Below, piece by piece: positions 11,110 to 21,659 of a stretch of 64,000 nt of DNA. Where the stretch lies: positions 6,758,501 through 6,822,500 of the forward strand of contig NC_081813.1 in the NCBI RefSeq assembly GCF_030704535.1. The letters run 5' to 3'. Within the stretch, counting starts at the first letter, position 1, and every line of letters starts with the position of its first letter. The translations under genes and the position numbers were made by a program. Below the pieces are notes generated by a model. It did not search any database. It saw only the letters and a list, made by a program, of their open reading frames with translations, and was not told the DNA's origin. Source of the DNA: Vitis vinifera. Its lineage: Eukaryota > Streptophyta > Magnoliopsida > Vitales > Vitaceae.

Positions 11110-12330
11110 TCACAAACTACCCCTTAAATAACATTAAAAAAAAGTTTAAATTTATTAGTAAATATAGAAAAATTAATTAATAATATTTTTATTAATTTTA
11201 TTGTTTTTCACTCTTCACAATCACACTACATCCGGTTCCATCAGCCACATACAAAAATTGCCCTAGCTGCTGCCTCAAATTGAGCTTGAAACCAGCCACA
11301 AGAGCAGCTCAAACATTGATGTGGGTTTCCAAAACAACATTCCCATGGGCTAAAATAATTTACAATCTGCATCTTAGGCTATAATTTAAACCTAAATGCC
11401 CTACTTTGTAAATAAGATGTAATGCATATTTTATGGGAAAAAATTAGGACACTGTTTGGTCAGTTTTCTTTTCTCCTGAACAAAAAAATAGGAAGCATAT
11501 TTGATAATTAAAAAACAAAAAGTAGTTTTTTTAAAAAATAAATAAAAAAGATGTTATTTCCAAAAAAAACATCTTTTAGCTTTTTTTTAATTATTTTAAA
11601 TTAATTTCTAATTATTATTTTAAAAAATAATACACAAATATAAAAAATAATTAAAAATAAAACACTGGATATGAAAGTTATTTTTCAAATATATTTAAAA
11701 ATATTAAAAATATTTAAAGTTTCTAAAGAAATTCTTGTTCTATTAAATATTATAAACAGTTTTTTAAAAAATTTGTCGCTTTTAAATAGAAAAGACTATT
11801 TCTTTACGCAAATCCTATCAATAATTCAAGTTAATAAACTTGAAATTAGAGTTAGTTTTTCTTCAACCCTAGTAATGCTCTTTGACTTACCTCCTTAATT
11901 GACACCAACCCTCTTACAATCCTCTATCCATATAGTCCACAAAATTATTTCCAATTCCTAATGAAATTATAATAATACATAAATTAATCACAAAATACAA
12001 TAATAAGACGGCATTATAAGAAAATGTCTTAAAATGCATTTGATAGTATTTTTACTTAAAATATTTTTAATAAAAATATTTTATTTAAAAATGTTTTTAA
12101 TAAAAATATTTTATTTAAAAATGTTTTTAGGAGATTAGTGATTTTTCCACATCATAAGTATATTTTCATATTTCTAAAAGTGGTTCCAAATTCCAAGATT
12201 CAAGAATCACAGTTAAAACCTACTCTTAATTCCCATATTTTATACCCGTTCAAAAGAAGCCCGATCTCTCATCAACTGCCCAAGAAATTGCAACGGCTTT
12301 CTAGAACAAGTGTACTGTACTTACCCCATG
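11110..12330. other. Intergenic DNA with MITE-like and short tandem repeats
   Basis: No gene is seen. 11450-11800 is a copy of the dispersed A+T-rich MITE-like family that also occurs at 38935-39311, 40000-40410 and 41042-41284; the shared core reads like 'aaaaataattaaaaataaaa...atatatttaaaaatattaaaaat'. A 31-bp unit ('ttttaataaaaatattttat') is tandemly repeated at about 12061-12125. Confidence 0.4.
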
Positions 12331-12435
12331 GAATCAAAAGAAGAGTTGGAAAAACATGGAATAGTCTGTTGCAAGCTTTCTACTTTGGGTTATAGGGTTC
12401 CCATTGGGAGCCAAGTCTAGCATGAGCGTAGAAAA

Positions 12436-12458
12436 TACCAAACCTTACCGTCTACGTC
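12436..12458 (+). promoter_or_regulatory. Partly conserved upstream block of phytocyanin gene 3
   Basis: The sequence 'accaaaccttaccgtctacg' corresponds to the 3' part of the block at 6704 (ACTCACCGTTTACGTC). It sits about 115 bp upstream of the TATA box, as in genes 1 and 2. Confidence 0.35.
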
Positions 12459-12572
12459 CATTTGCAGGGTCAAAACTCCAATATTTCCTCGTCAAGGCAG
12501 CGTCCAAGACCCTCCTCAAGGGAGCCTCACTCTTCACCTCCACGCCTCTCCAAAAGCCTCTTTTCAAGATGC

Positions 12573-12580
12573 TATAAATA
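12573..12580 (+). promoter_or_regulatory. TATA box of phytocyanin gene 3
   Basis: TATAAATA in 'gatgctataaatacactacc', about 130 bp before the start codon. Confidence 0.6.
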
Positions 12581-12701
12581 CACTACCTCTTACTCCTTCC
12601 CAGCCATCACCTTCTGAACATCTCTAGGGAGATCTAGAGACAGTACCACCTGTAATAATACCTTCTGGTTCATCAGCTACTAAACATTTTTATAGACACA
12701 A

Positions 12702-13754
12702 ATGATGGCCAGGTTCATGTGCATGGTGGGTGTTATGATTGTTGTTGCTGCGACATTAACGGTGAATTTCGCAGCTGCCCAGACTGTGCATGTGGTGGGA
12801 GACAGCTTGGGTTGGACGGTGCCTCCAAATGGGGCTGCTGCATACACTAGCTGGGCTTCTAATAAGCAATTCATGGTTGGTGATATTCTAGGTAACAAAC
12901 TCTCTTCTCTTTGATCTCTATCTTATTACTATGAATCGTTTGCTTGTGATGATAATCATGGTGTTTGACGTTGTTTTACAGTGTTCAATTTCGCCACCAA
13001 CGAGCATGATGTGGTAGAACTATCAAAAGAATCGTTTGATGCGTGCAATTATTCGAATCCAATTGGAAGCATCATCACAACTGGTCCTGCAAACATCACT
13101 CTCAACGCCACCGGCAACCACTACTACATCTGCACTATTGGCCGGCACTGCACCTCTGGTCAGAAGCTAGCCATTACTGTCTCAGCCAATCCCGGCTCGA
13201 ATCCCCCTTCTGCATCTCCAGCATCCCCACCGCCAACCACCATTGCCACACCTTCTCCGACTGCTACTCCTGATGATCGCACTCCCACTCCATCACCGAG
13301 TCTCATGACCGACGCCCCTCATGCTGCAACTCCAACTCAAACTCCGGCAGCCCCACCACCAACAGCCACTATACCACCTCCAGGGGCACCTTCTCCGACT
13401 GCCACTCCTGATGATTGCGCTCCCACTCCATCACCTAGTCTCATGACCGACGCACCTCCTGATGCAACTCCAACTCAAACTCCGGCAGCCCCATCTCCAA
13501 CAGCCACTAAACTACCCCCAAGGACACCTTCTCCGACTGCTACTCCTGATGATTGCGCTCCCACTCCGTCACCGAGTCTCATGACCGACGCACCTCCTGC
13601 TGCAACCCCAACTCAAACTCCGGCAGCCCCACCACCAACAGCCACTAAACCACCTCCAGGGACACCTTCTCCCACTGGTAATCCTGATGATTGTGCTCCC
13701 ACACCATCACCCAATCCCATGACTGGTTCACCAGCTCCTGCAACCCATCTCTAG
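12702..13754 (+). CDS. Stellacyanin-type phytocyanin 3 with repeated Pro-rich tail, GPI signal lost
   Basis: Exons 12702-12891 and 12982-13754 with a 90-bp intron; 320 residues from the first ATG. The second ATG (12705) aligns with the start of genes 1 and 2 and could equally be used. Signal peptide is about 1-26. Copper ligands are His72, Cys114, His119, Gln124, so it is still stellacyanin-type. Sequons are Asn86, Asn101 and Asn105. The tail (about 131-320) consists of an imperfect ~40-residue repeat, roughly three and a half copies, marked by PTPSPSLMTDAP and ATPTQTPAAP; the arrangement suggests an arabinogalactan- or extensin-like O-glycosylated region. It ends at TAG 13752-13754. In frame behind the stop, 16 codons (FASLVSVAMSFFL at the end) match the GPI signal of genes 1 and 2, so the anchor was lost by a nonsense change and the product is probably secreted. 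Lower similarity and the shorter intron show it is an older duplicate. Confidence 0.85.
13255..13730 (+). repeat. In-gene ~120-bp minisatellite encoding the Pro-rich tail of phytocyanin 3
   Basis: Three and a half imperfect copies of a ~120-bp unit, recognisable by 'actcctgatgattgcgctcc' and 'actccaactcaaactccggc', encode the ~40-residue protein repeat. The period is a multiple of three, so copy number can change without breaking the frame. Confidence 0.7.
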
Positions 13755-13805
13755 ATGCTTCCCTTTGCCTCCTTGGTGTCCGTGGCCATGAGTTTCTTTC
13801 TCTAG
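13755..13805 (+). pseudogene. Detached GPI-signal remnant of phytocyanin 3
   Basis: Seventeen in-frame codons (the last is TAG 13803-13805) follow the TAG that ends phytocyanin 3. They encode MLPFASLVSVAMSFFL, which aligns with the C-terminal hydrophobic GPI signals of genes 1 and 2. It is not translated unless the stop is read through. Confidence 0.65.
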
Positions 13806-13916
13806 ATAGAAGAGTAGACTCATATTTGACACTGTTTGAGGTCTGTGGTACAATATTACATTTGAGGTTGGAGTCTTGTACTAGACTACTACGTGTTGTT
13901 TAAGCATATGACATTC

Positions 13917-13922
13917 AATAAA
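13917..13922 (+). terminator. Poly(A) signal of phytocyanin gene 3
   Basis: AATAAA in 'gacattcaataaaacctgac', preceded by the phrase 'gcatatga' that also precedes the signals of genes 1 and 2. Confidence 0.5.
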
Positions 13923-14289
13923 ACCTGACCTTGTTTGATCTATATATATGCACCAGAGTGCATCCCTGATGAATTATGAATATTTTTCATAACAAAATAT
14001 ATTTTATCAGAAATTTTATTTCACGGACCCTCATCATTCATATATATATATATATATGTATTTAATTTTTCAAATTTTACTTTTACTGTCCTTCTTTACA
14101 ATATATCTATTTGTACTTAGTAACAATTTTTGTATCATAAAATCAATAAAAAAAAAATTATAATTTTTTAGCCCATTTAGATTTCTCTAAACGAAATAGA
14201 TATAAGTTGATCTTTAATTCCATATTTTTCTTCGACCATATCATAAAAGGTCCCATAGAAAGTTTAATATTAATGAAAGTGTTGTTAAA

Positions 14290-14550
14290 GATAAATTTTT
14301 GAGGTTCGGAGTTTCAAGGATTTAGTCATCAACAAAAGTCATACGCCAAGGCTTTAATCAGGCGTAACTTAAGGAAAGTCAGAGACCCATTGAGTAGGTT
14401 GTAGGACAATTCTTGGAAGAAAACATGGAATAGTGCTTACTAGTCAACTTTCCCCTTAAGTTCTAACCCAGCTGGGGCAGGTCCTCTTGAATATATAGAA
14501 GAGAGGACCAGCACCACCGTTTACCGTGTTATAATCATCTTAAGAAGTAT
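14290..14550 (+). pseudogene. Promoter-only relic of a fourth phytocyanin unit
   Basis: About 600 bp after gene 3 the upstream landscape of the cluster reappears in decayed form: 'cccattgagtaggttg', then 'aaaacatggaatag', and finally GACCAGCACCACCGTTTACC at 14505, matching the conserved block before the other genes. No copper-domain exon follows; instead the sequence runs into decayed copia DNA at about 14830. It is most simply the left end of a lost tandem copy. Confidence 0.4.
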
Positions 14551-14829
14551 CTATCAAAAAAGGAATATATGAATATTTCAGTGTGCCCATGCATGTATTT
14601 TTATTAAGATATCAAAAATTGCATTGCATTTGTAATAGTTGCAATATACGTGATGATTTGAATCTTATGGTAACTTTTGAAGAACTCACAAAAAATGCTA
14701 ATTATTTGAAAAAATAAATTTCAAATGAAAGATTATAGGGAAAAAAAATCATCTCGGCTTACGGACCAAACAATTTCCAAATAAAATTATAGTCTTATCA
14801 AAAGTCTTAAACCACTTTCATACCAGCAA

Positions 14830-16344
14830 ATCAATCTACCATGAGTTCTTTAGTGGTGGGTCATTCAAGTGAAAAATGACTCATTTTGTCCTAAAGAAAA
14901 AGTACTTGATATAGAAGTACCTCATCTCAATGTTATTGTTACATTGACATATCTAGTAAATTGTACACGACCAAATATAATATCACATGTTAACTTACAT
15001 GATATAATTTTGCACCAATTTGAAAACATTAGAATGAGGTCAAACATATACTACGGTACTTTTATGGAACAACCAGCATAGATTTATTTTATTTGAAATG
15101 ATCAAAATTTAAGTTGCTTGATATGTGAATGTTAGTTATATTTCATGTCCTTGCAAAGTTTTATGATCTTAAATAGAGTACGTATTTACTTGTGATAGTA
15201 TAACAATGTATAGAGATCAATTAAGTAAACAATAGTAGTCACTTCTTTAAATCATTTCGAGATACTCACATCAATTCATAAAATAAGCTATAAATGGACA
15301 CAGTTAAGGTCAATGATCTAACATATTGGTGATTCAAAAATAAGGTACCCTTAGAATGGGATATCTAATCATAGTAAGTCCTCAAAAAGGGAAGATGTTA
15401 GGTAGTGTTTGTTTTTTGGCTGATTGGCTTTTTCTATTCAGTCAAAAGTAATATGTTGACATTATCCAACATAACTAAACTGAACCTATTGATAACAAAT
15501 TCATTTTAGCTATGTTGGATGATGTTAACAAGTTGCTTTTAGCTGAATAGAAAAATCCAAAATACAAACACCGCCTTAGTCTGGTAGGAGGTATCTTCCA
15601 GACTAACTACCTCCGGATCAAGCCAAGCTAGCCCATGACCTGGCCACTAGCGGTGTCACCCTAACAAACCGTGTTGCCACTTAGCAAAAAGCCTGCAAAT
15701 AGCCTACAAAAGCCTGCAAAAAAGTCAACCTCTTTACAAGGATAACCTGCTCCTTTACATGAAGGGTGGCTATAAAAATATACAGAAGGGGGACTCCTTC
15801 TCCTAAGGAAAACCACACTTTATAAGAAATTGCACAAAAAAAAATGTATCTTTGTATCCAAAAAATTGTTAAATAAACTCTTCCACTTTTTCATTTTATT
15901 TTGCATGAAGATTTTACGCATCTTCACATATAAATTCGAAAATCATGTCAACTATACTCCATCAAAGATAACTTATCGAGTTAAAGAAAAATTTATAAAA
16001 AAAGAGTTATAAAACTAAGCATATCCCCTAAGTTTTTTTATATTCATAAGCTTCAAGATAATGATAAAATTGATCTTCAATATATTCGATCATATAATAA
16101 CCTAATAAATCTATTCATAAAGAATATTGAAGATAAAAAAATTGATGTTCAATTGAAGTCCAACATTAGAATATGGAGATTGAGAGAGATACAAATTGAA
16201 GCATTGAAAATAACATAATTATGTCTATACTAGAGAGAGAATACTAATGGAGATATATTGTACTCCTTATTTCTTCATACTTGGTTTGTCCAAGTAGTTT
16301 CTACTAATAAGGTTTTTAATAATACAATCTTAATAGTCAAATCA
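14830..16344 (+). pseudogene. Second decayed copia fragment of the same family
   Basis: The frame at 14869-15081 contains EVPHLNVIVTLTYLVNCTRP, matching the copia RT/RNase H stretch also found at 1024. Later pieces (16020-16180) correspond to the pol tail. From about 16200 the sequence resembles the LTR at 1687-2104. Several stops and frameshifts are present. The copy is interrupted by a MITE (15401-15575) and is cut at its 3' end by a CACTA terminus (16345). Confidence 0.55.
15401..15575. mobile_element. Tourist-like (PIF/Harbinger) MITE, 175 bp, TTA target duplication
   Basis: The ends are GGTAGTGTTTGTTTTTTGG and, reversed, GGCGGTGTTTGTATTTTGG. The inverted similarity extends inward almost to the centre ('ttctattcag' / 'ctgaatagaa'; 'atccaacataactaaa' / 'ttagctatgttggat'), so the element folds into one hairpin. 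TTA flanks both sides (15398-15400 and 15576-15578), the diagnostic 3-bp duplication of PIF/Harbinger MITEs. There is no coding capacity. Confidence 0.8.
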
Positions 16345-16505
16345 CACTACAAGGAAAAAAAAAAAGGAATCAATGACACTTTTTAAGTGTCAATAAAGGT
16401 ATAAAATAACGCTTCACTAAAATGTTATCTCCTTGCATATCATTATATGTTATAGTCAATAAGATCATTTAAAAAGCATTTTACTTTTTGTTCCTTTAAT
16501 AGAGT
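16345..16505 (+). mobile_element. CACTA (En/Spm) transposon terminus fragment
   Basis: CACTACAAGGAAAAAAAAAA at 16345 is the canonical plant CACTA end, followed by a short inverted repeat 'tgacactttttaagtgtca', typical of subterminal regions. It interrupts the copia LTR similarity to its left. The opposite end was not found, so its extent is uncertain. Confidence 0.5.
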
Positions 16506-16641
16506 TTTTTTCACTAAGGCCAAAATGATAGTTCGATAGGGTTGGAACATCCCGACCATCATTATATTTACAAAAAAAAAAAAATTCCTTTCATTCAAAT
16601 CTGCACAAGATCAAAGGATTTGGTAAAGGTGTGTTTCATAC

Positions 16642-17330
16642 TGTGGACCCCGCATTTTCGTGCTCAATGCATTTCCCACTCAAATGGCGAGCTCGATTTT
16701 TATTTTTAAAAAATTGATTTTTATTTGATTAAGAAAACTGACTTGGAGTCGCCACTTATTTTTGTTTTATTTTTAAAGGGTAAACAAAATAAGAAAGAAA
16801 ACTCTAAGTGCGACTCCTGATTTTTGGAAAAGATGATCTGTGAAAAACCGGGTTGGGTTCAGGGGTCAGGTTACTTATCGGGAAGGTATGGTATGGGCCG
16901 TAGCACCCCTCTAAGTCCCTAAAATCGGGTCTCTACTAATAGAATGAAATTAACGTGGCAATCCATATGAAAGTCAATGGATACTCAAGTCAATCATGCA
17001 CATATGAGAATCAGAAAACGTATAGGGAATGTTCAAAATGAGTAAATACATACTTTTGCCATGAGCCACAGTGCGCTATCATGGAATAGGGTTAGTGAAT
17101 AAACACATAGGGATTATATGCATATCATAGAATAGAACAAATCAATCATGCATGGAAAGCAAATCAATCAGTCAATCGATTAGTCATGAAATCTTATATG
17201 TAGGGCCTCCACTAAAGCCCGATTTAATTTTGCATGAATCAATTCCATAAATCCCATCACCTGAGAATTACGAAATTTGATTCTTGGCTTACTTTAAGAC
17301 GTTTTAAAATCAGGGAAGTTATGAAAATTG
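16642..17330 (+). repeat. Probable gypsy-type retroelement fragment
   Basis: It starts TGTGGACCCCGCATTTTCG, a common start of plant gypsy LTRs. It contains 'gacttggagtcgccactta' and 'aagtgcgactcctgattttt', phrases I associate with Tat/Ogre-like LTR and leader regions. No coding domain is visible and the second boundary is unclear. Confidence 0.35.
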
Positions 17331-17779
17331 CATACCGAAGAGAGATGACAGCAAATTTTATTAAAAACAGAATTTTGGAACCTAAAAAAATCTGAAAGAT
17401 GGAAAATATATAAATTATTTGAAAACCAATATTTAAAAAGTTATTTGCAAGAACGGTGTCAGAAAATTATTTTTTAAGCCAAAAGATTGATGGAATGGGA
17501 GGTGACACGCGGCATAGGAGTGACTAAGCAAGCCATGCAGACTAGAAGCATAAACTTGGGGCACCTTGGGCACTGAATGCATAATATTCCACCTCTGCCT
17601 GTGAAGAGGATCTCTTGTAATTTCCTGTATGTCCCTAACACCCTTTCCCAAACATGAACACATGAATAACTCGATCTGCTGCGAATATTGCTGGAGAACT
17701 GTGGCGACCATCCTTCCTTTGCATCAACATCTCAGCCATGTAGAGGTAGAATGGTGTTCTCTTCACTCAGCTTCTTCAA
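17331..17779. other. Unrecognised sequence next to the Pol V fragment
   Basis: A minus-strand frame of 92 codons (17433-17711) exists but shows no domain and its frame is not supported by splice sites. The composition is closer to genic than to the surrounding repeats, so this may be further decayed gene material. Confidence 0.3.
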
Positions 17780-20540
17780 TATCGAGAAAATCATCATCAT
17801 CATCGCTATCATCTTCACTCTCTGCATCCGGATGTCTAGCAGGTTTTAGGTCTTTCTTAATGACACGCAACATCCGAAGCAGTCCATCATCCGTGACATC
17901 ATCACAGAAATATTAAAAAAAAAAACCTGCTCAATGGCGGATCGCATTGGAGCTGATGACTCTGGCAACAATGAGAGTAATGTATCTACAAGGACATCCA
18001 TTAACTTATGTGTTTCATCACCATATAACTCGTCTTCACCAGAGGATTCAAGGAGATCCGAAGGAGAGAAGGCTTTCTTACAACATAGAATAAGTTCAGA
18101 GGCAGCTTCAGAGAATTCCCCAGGTCGAAGGAGTATTTGCAGCAGCAACTGGATGAGCAAGTATGTCACGACCCAAATTCCGGGCGACCCAAAATTTGAC
18201 CCGTGACCCCAGGTCAAAGGTTTGACCCTAAGGGTTCCTCCTATTCCATGTTGGCAGTCAACCAAAACACTCTGGATTTTTTTTTTTTTTATACATCTCA
18301 CTAGAATTCTCATAAATTACAATATCCCAAAACTACTCAAAACAACAAGATTAAATAAATATTCATTATAGTCCACAATAAAAGTTCACAATTAACAACT
18401 TAATCAAATAAAGCTTCATAGCAAATCCATGAGTCATAATTGCTAAAACAAATCCCCAAAATCCAAAAAGGAACACAATAACAAATAAATGTCACGCTCC
18501 ACTAGGCCGCTCCAGGAGCATCCTGAAGTCCTCCCTGTCCCACCTGTGGATCCTCAGGAGAGATATTTGCATCTAAAAATGTGTAACAAGGAAGGGGTGA
18601 ACATTTCCACATTGCTCAGTAGGGTGCCTAACACCCAAGGGGTTAAAGGGATTACTAAGTTCAAAGAATACGAAAAGAACACTTCAACACCACAGGAACA
18701 ATTCAACAGTGTCAATCAAACCACATAGTTTAATATATATAATTTTATACCCAATTTCACAATATTCAACAATTACATGAATGCACATGAACGTGTGGCA
18801 CACAGTCATACAATGCACTATTGTTCTCGGGCTTTCACCGAAGGATACGCGTCCGCACCCAAATACACTCCCCATTCGGAGTCTTCCCGGGGTAAACTTT
18901 TGGGTCTTTCACCCTAGGGATCTCTCTCCCTTCTTAATTCGCCTCACACGGGCTTCCACTTCTCATCTCTATTTCATTTTTTCCATTTCATACACTTTTC
19001 ACAATCTTCATGATTTTATTTATTTATTTATTTATTCACATAACCATGATGCAATGAATGCCACAATTCCAATATTCCTCAATAATTCAACAATCTCAAC
19101 ATTCCCCAATAATCCAATCAAACAATTTCACACATTACAATTTCCGATAATATCCCAAATAAATATTAAAAAAATTGCATATCAACAATCTTGAGATTTT
19201 ACCACACTTACAAAATTTTTCAACCATTATAATAATTTCTAATATCCAAAATTAACTAACTATTTACCCTAAAATTTTCGAAAATATTCTAACCAATGCC
19301 TAAAAATTCACAAATCATTATATTTAAAATTTAACCCAAATTTTGGAATTTTCCAACCCATCTAATAATTTTTAACCTTTCAAAACAATTAATTATCAAT
19401 CAAAATCAATTTCCCGAAATTCCAAAAATTCCAAACAAACTCCAAATATTCTAGAAAAATTCACACAACATCCATAATTCCTAATTAACTCATAGTGACA
19501 ATATTTACAATTTTTTTTTCAAGGGAAAAACATAAAAATTTGAGTTTTAGGGTTAGGGTCCCCTACCTCAGATCTGAAAATTTGACCGTTAAAAACAAAA
19601 TCAGCCACCGCAGGCTTGTTCGTCTAGTCGAATAGAGTATTTCCTCCGAATTTGGGCCAAAACGGAGATCGTTTGGCCGTCCAAACGTCCGATCAAAATT
19701 CCGGCAAGTGCCCTAATTTGCACAGTGCCCTTTTCTGTTTCTCTCTCCCGCGTGCGTGCTACCGCCAGTTCTCTCCCTTTTCCCCCCCTTTTTTTTTTTT
19801 TTTTTTACTAACAGCCCAGCCCACTTCACATGGCTTTTTTAAAAAAAAAACCCACCATTCCACTTGCTCCAAGCCCAACTCAAAAACTAAGCCCAATCCA
19901 TTATTATTGTTATTATTTCTTTTCTTTTATTTTATTTTCTTTTCTTTATTCTAATTGTTTTATTTAATTTCCAATTCATTTTTCATTCATTTTTTTTTCA
20001 TTTTAACACACAATTTTATTTATTAACACCAAATAAAAACTAATTTTCTCAATATTATTATTCATCAATTTAATTTAATTAATTAATTAATTTTTCTTAA
20101 TTAATTCTAATTAATCTTAATTTATTTATTTTTCATTTTTCGTTTTCGTAAATTTCCAATTTCTAAAATCCTAAGAATTTTCTATCCTAAGGCTGACATG
20201 GCATAAAGTTTCAACTCGTTTAATTGACCGACGCAATAAAACGAAATTAACCAATCCGAAATTGACACGTGTTCTCCAAACGCTTTTCTTTTTTACTTTT
20301 CAACCATCACATAAATTAAGACTTTTCAAACTAAAATTTCTAACGTGGCATAAAATACCCGGTCATTACAAAGTACCTGAGAGCATGCAGTTTATTTGCT
20401 GTTGCTCTGAGCCTAAAGTTTCTTTCCTGAAGACAGTTTATTTCCTCTCTACAGAACCTACTTTCCATAGCTTGCAATTTAGTGAATGCCTTCTCATTAC
20501 CATTGCCTTGAGTTGGAACGAAGTAGGGTAAAGTCTATAA
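17780..20540 (-). pseudogene. DNA polymerase V / MYBBP1A-like pseudogene fragment
   Basis: The minus strand, read from 20540 and jumping the insertion at 18164-20370, gives one continuous coding stretch of the DNA polymerase V (Pol phi, MYBBP1A-like) family. Recognisable pieces are AFTKLQAMESRFC, ATANKLHALR, then LLIQLLLQILLRPGEFSEAA, ELILCCKKAF, MDVLVDTLLSLLPESSAP and LLRMLRVIKKDLKPARHPD, ending in the acidic run ESEDDSDDDDDFLDIEEAE. In yeast and animals this nucleolar protein affects rRNA transcription. Damage: a solo LTR splits the ALRY/LLIQ exon, a poly-T run at about 17921 shifts the frame after IEQVF, a stop follows EEAE, and an upstream stop precedes LPYFVP. Only the middle of a protein of more than 1,000 residues is present. 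Confidence 0.75.
18164..20370. mobile_element. Solo LTR (2.2 kb) inserted in the Pol V pseudogene exon
   Basis: The unit begins TGTCACGACCCAAATTCCGG and ends ACCCGGTCATTACA, giving TG...CA ends with the imperfect inverted repeat TGTCACGACC/TGTAATGACC. AAGTA flanks both sides (18159-18163 and 20371-20375), a 5-bp target-site duplication. The interior has no gag or pol domain and no internal primer site, so a solo LTR of a gypsy-size element fits best. Removing it restores the reading frame across the Pol V exon, which confirms the boundaries. Confidence 0.75.
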
Positions 20541-21009
20541 CAATTGACTTGTAGCTTCAAATGTTGTGAGTGGCTCCTTGATGCTTGCATGTGACTTCCA
20601 GGCTCGAGTTGTTCCCTACTGGTCTTATATGAACACCCTCTCATCTCTCTTTCTAACAGTGAGTATTAGACCCCTGCATGCATGAGAATCAAGGTGCGGG
20701 TATGGATGATTGGCCTAAGAGAGCCTGGTGAGTAGAGGTGTAAGTGATGGGTATATATTGGAGGCATGTATGATTAAGGATTGAATGAAGTGGAGCAAAA
20801 TGATGGGGAATAGGCTTAAAATACACTTAGGAAATGGGTATGAGGGTTAGAGAGAGAAAAGGTGGTGAAGAAATGGGTGTGAAGAGTGGAAACATGAGCG
20901 TGATGAGATATTTCCACTCCTGAACGTGGTCCATGTTATAATCAGAATCAAAACACTTCCTTCTCAACCTTTGAACCCTTTTGGAGTCGCCAAACCTTGT
21001 AGGGTTGAC
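20541..21009. other. Unrecognised stretch between the Pol V and SF3B1 fragments
   Basis: It contains several short open frames but no domain I can name. A minus frame around 20570-20640 could be decayed Pol V upstream coding sequence, but stops interrupt it. Confidence 0.3.
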
Positions 21010-21240
21010 AAATAGCGTCATCAATTCCAACTTTATTTGCAATTCCCACATTTGTACCCACAAACTGCCTGTAACCTCTCCTCTCTAATATCATCCTTCT
21101 ACAATGACTGCAAGGCTGAATTAAAGTTCTCAAGGCCATATGGGGAAGCAGCCTCAGCTAAAGCAGCCAGTGACAGAGCAATGAGAATTCTCACCTTGCA
21201 ATTCTCATCATTGAACCCATGCTGCACAATCTAATCGGCA
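21010..21240 (-). pseudogene. SF3B1 (splicing factor 3B subunit 1, HEAT repeats) fragment
   Basis: Minus-strand translation gives HGFNDENCKVR, then ALSLAALAEAASPYGLENF, closely matching the HEAT-repeat region of SF3B1, the U2 snRNP core component that contacts branch-site complexes. After a stop the frame changes to RRMILERRGYRQ and NVGIANKVGIDDA, a segment that in the intact protein lies about 100 residues further on, so an internal deletion has occurred. No neighbouring SF3B1 sequence is present. It lies in the same orientation as the Pol V fragment, about 470 bp away. Confidence 0.7.
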
Positions 21241-21256
21241 CCTCTCTTTGCCAAAA

Positions 21257-21659
21257 GATATTTCAGGTAAATGAATATAACAACAGCAATTTCATGGCTT
21301 CTTACATTATGGCTGTGGAGGATGAGTCGCACCAAGTTGGCCAATGGAGTGAACAAGGCTATCAGGGATTCATCCATGCATCAGACCGCTACTGGAAATT
21401 CTATGTGGAAGCAACGTATTTGAAATGAATGGTCATCACGGACAGAATACACGAGAGAGAAACAAGTATATGGACGCACTTAGCTCCACGACTTAATTGC
21501 TCTTACTGCAGCTGCAATAGATAAATTGCAGCCACCAGCTCCCATAAAAGCCAGATTATATAATAATGGGCAGCACTGCATTGAATCTCGTCATGTCATC
21601 ACATTAGCAGAGAAGCAGAAAGAACCTCTCTGAATCCTACCCATACTCATCCCAGCACA
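21257..21659. other. Intergenic DNA left of the young copia element
   Basis: Composition is close to genic but no frame is recognised on either strand. It continues after 26603 once the retrotransposon is removed. Confidence 0.3.

Noticed and set aside
17433-17711. Minus-strand 92-codon frame next to the Pol V fragment
   Set aside because: No domain recognised and no splice continuity with the Pol V coding sequence.
19652-19954. 100-codon frame inside the 2.2-kb LTR
   Set aside because: It translates T- and A-runs into poly-Phe/Lys and lies inside a solo LTR; no domain.
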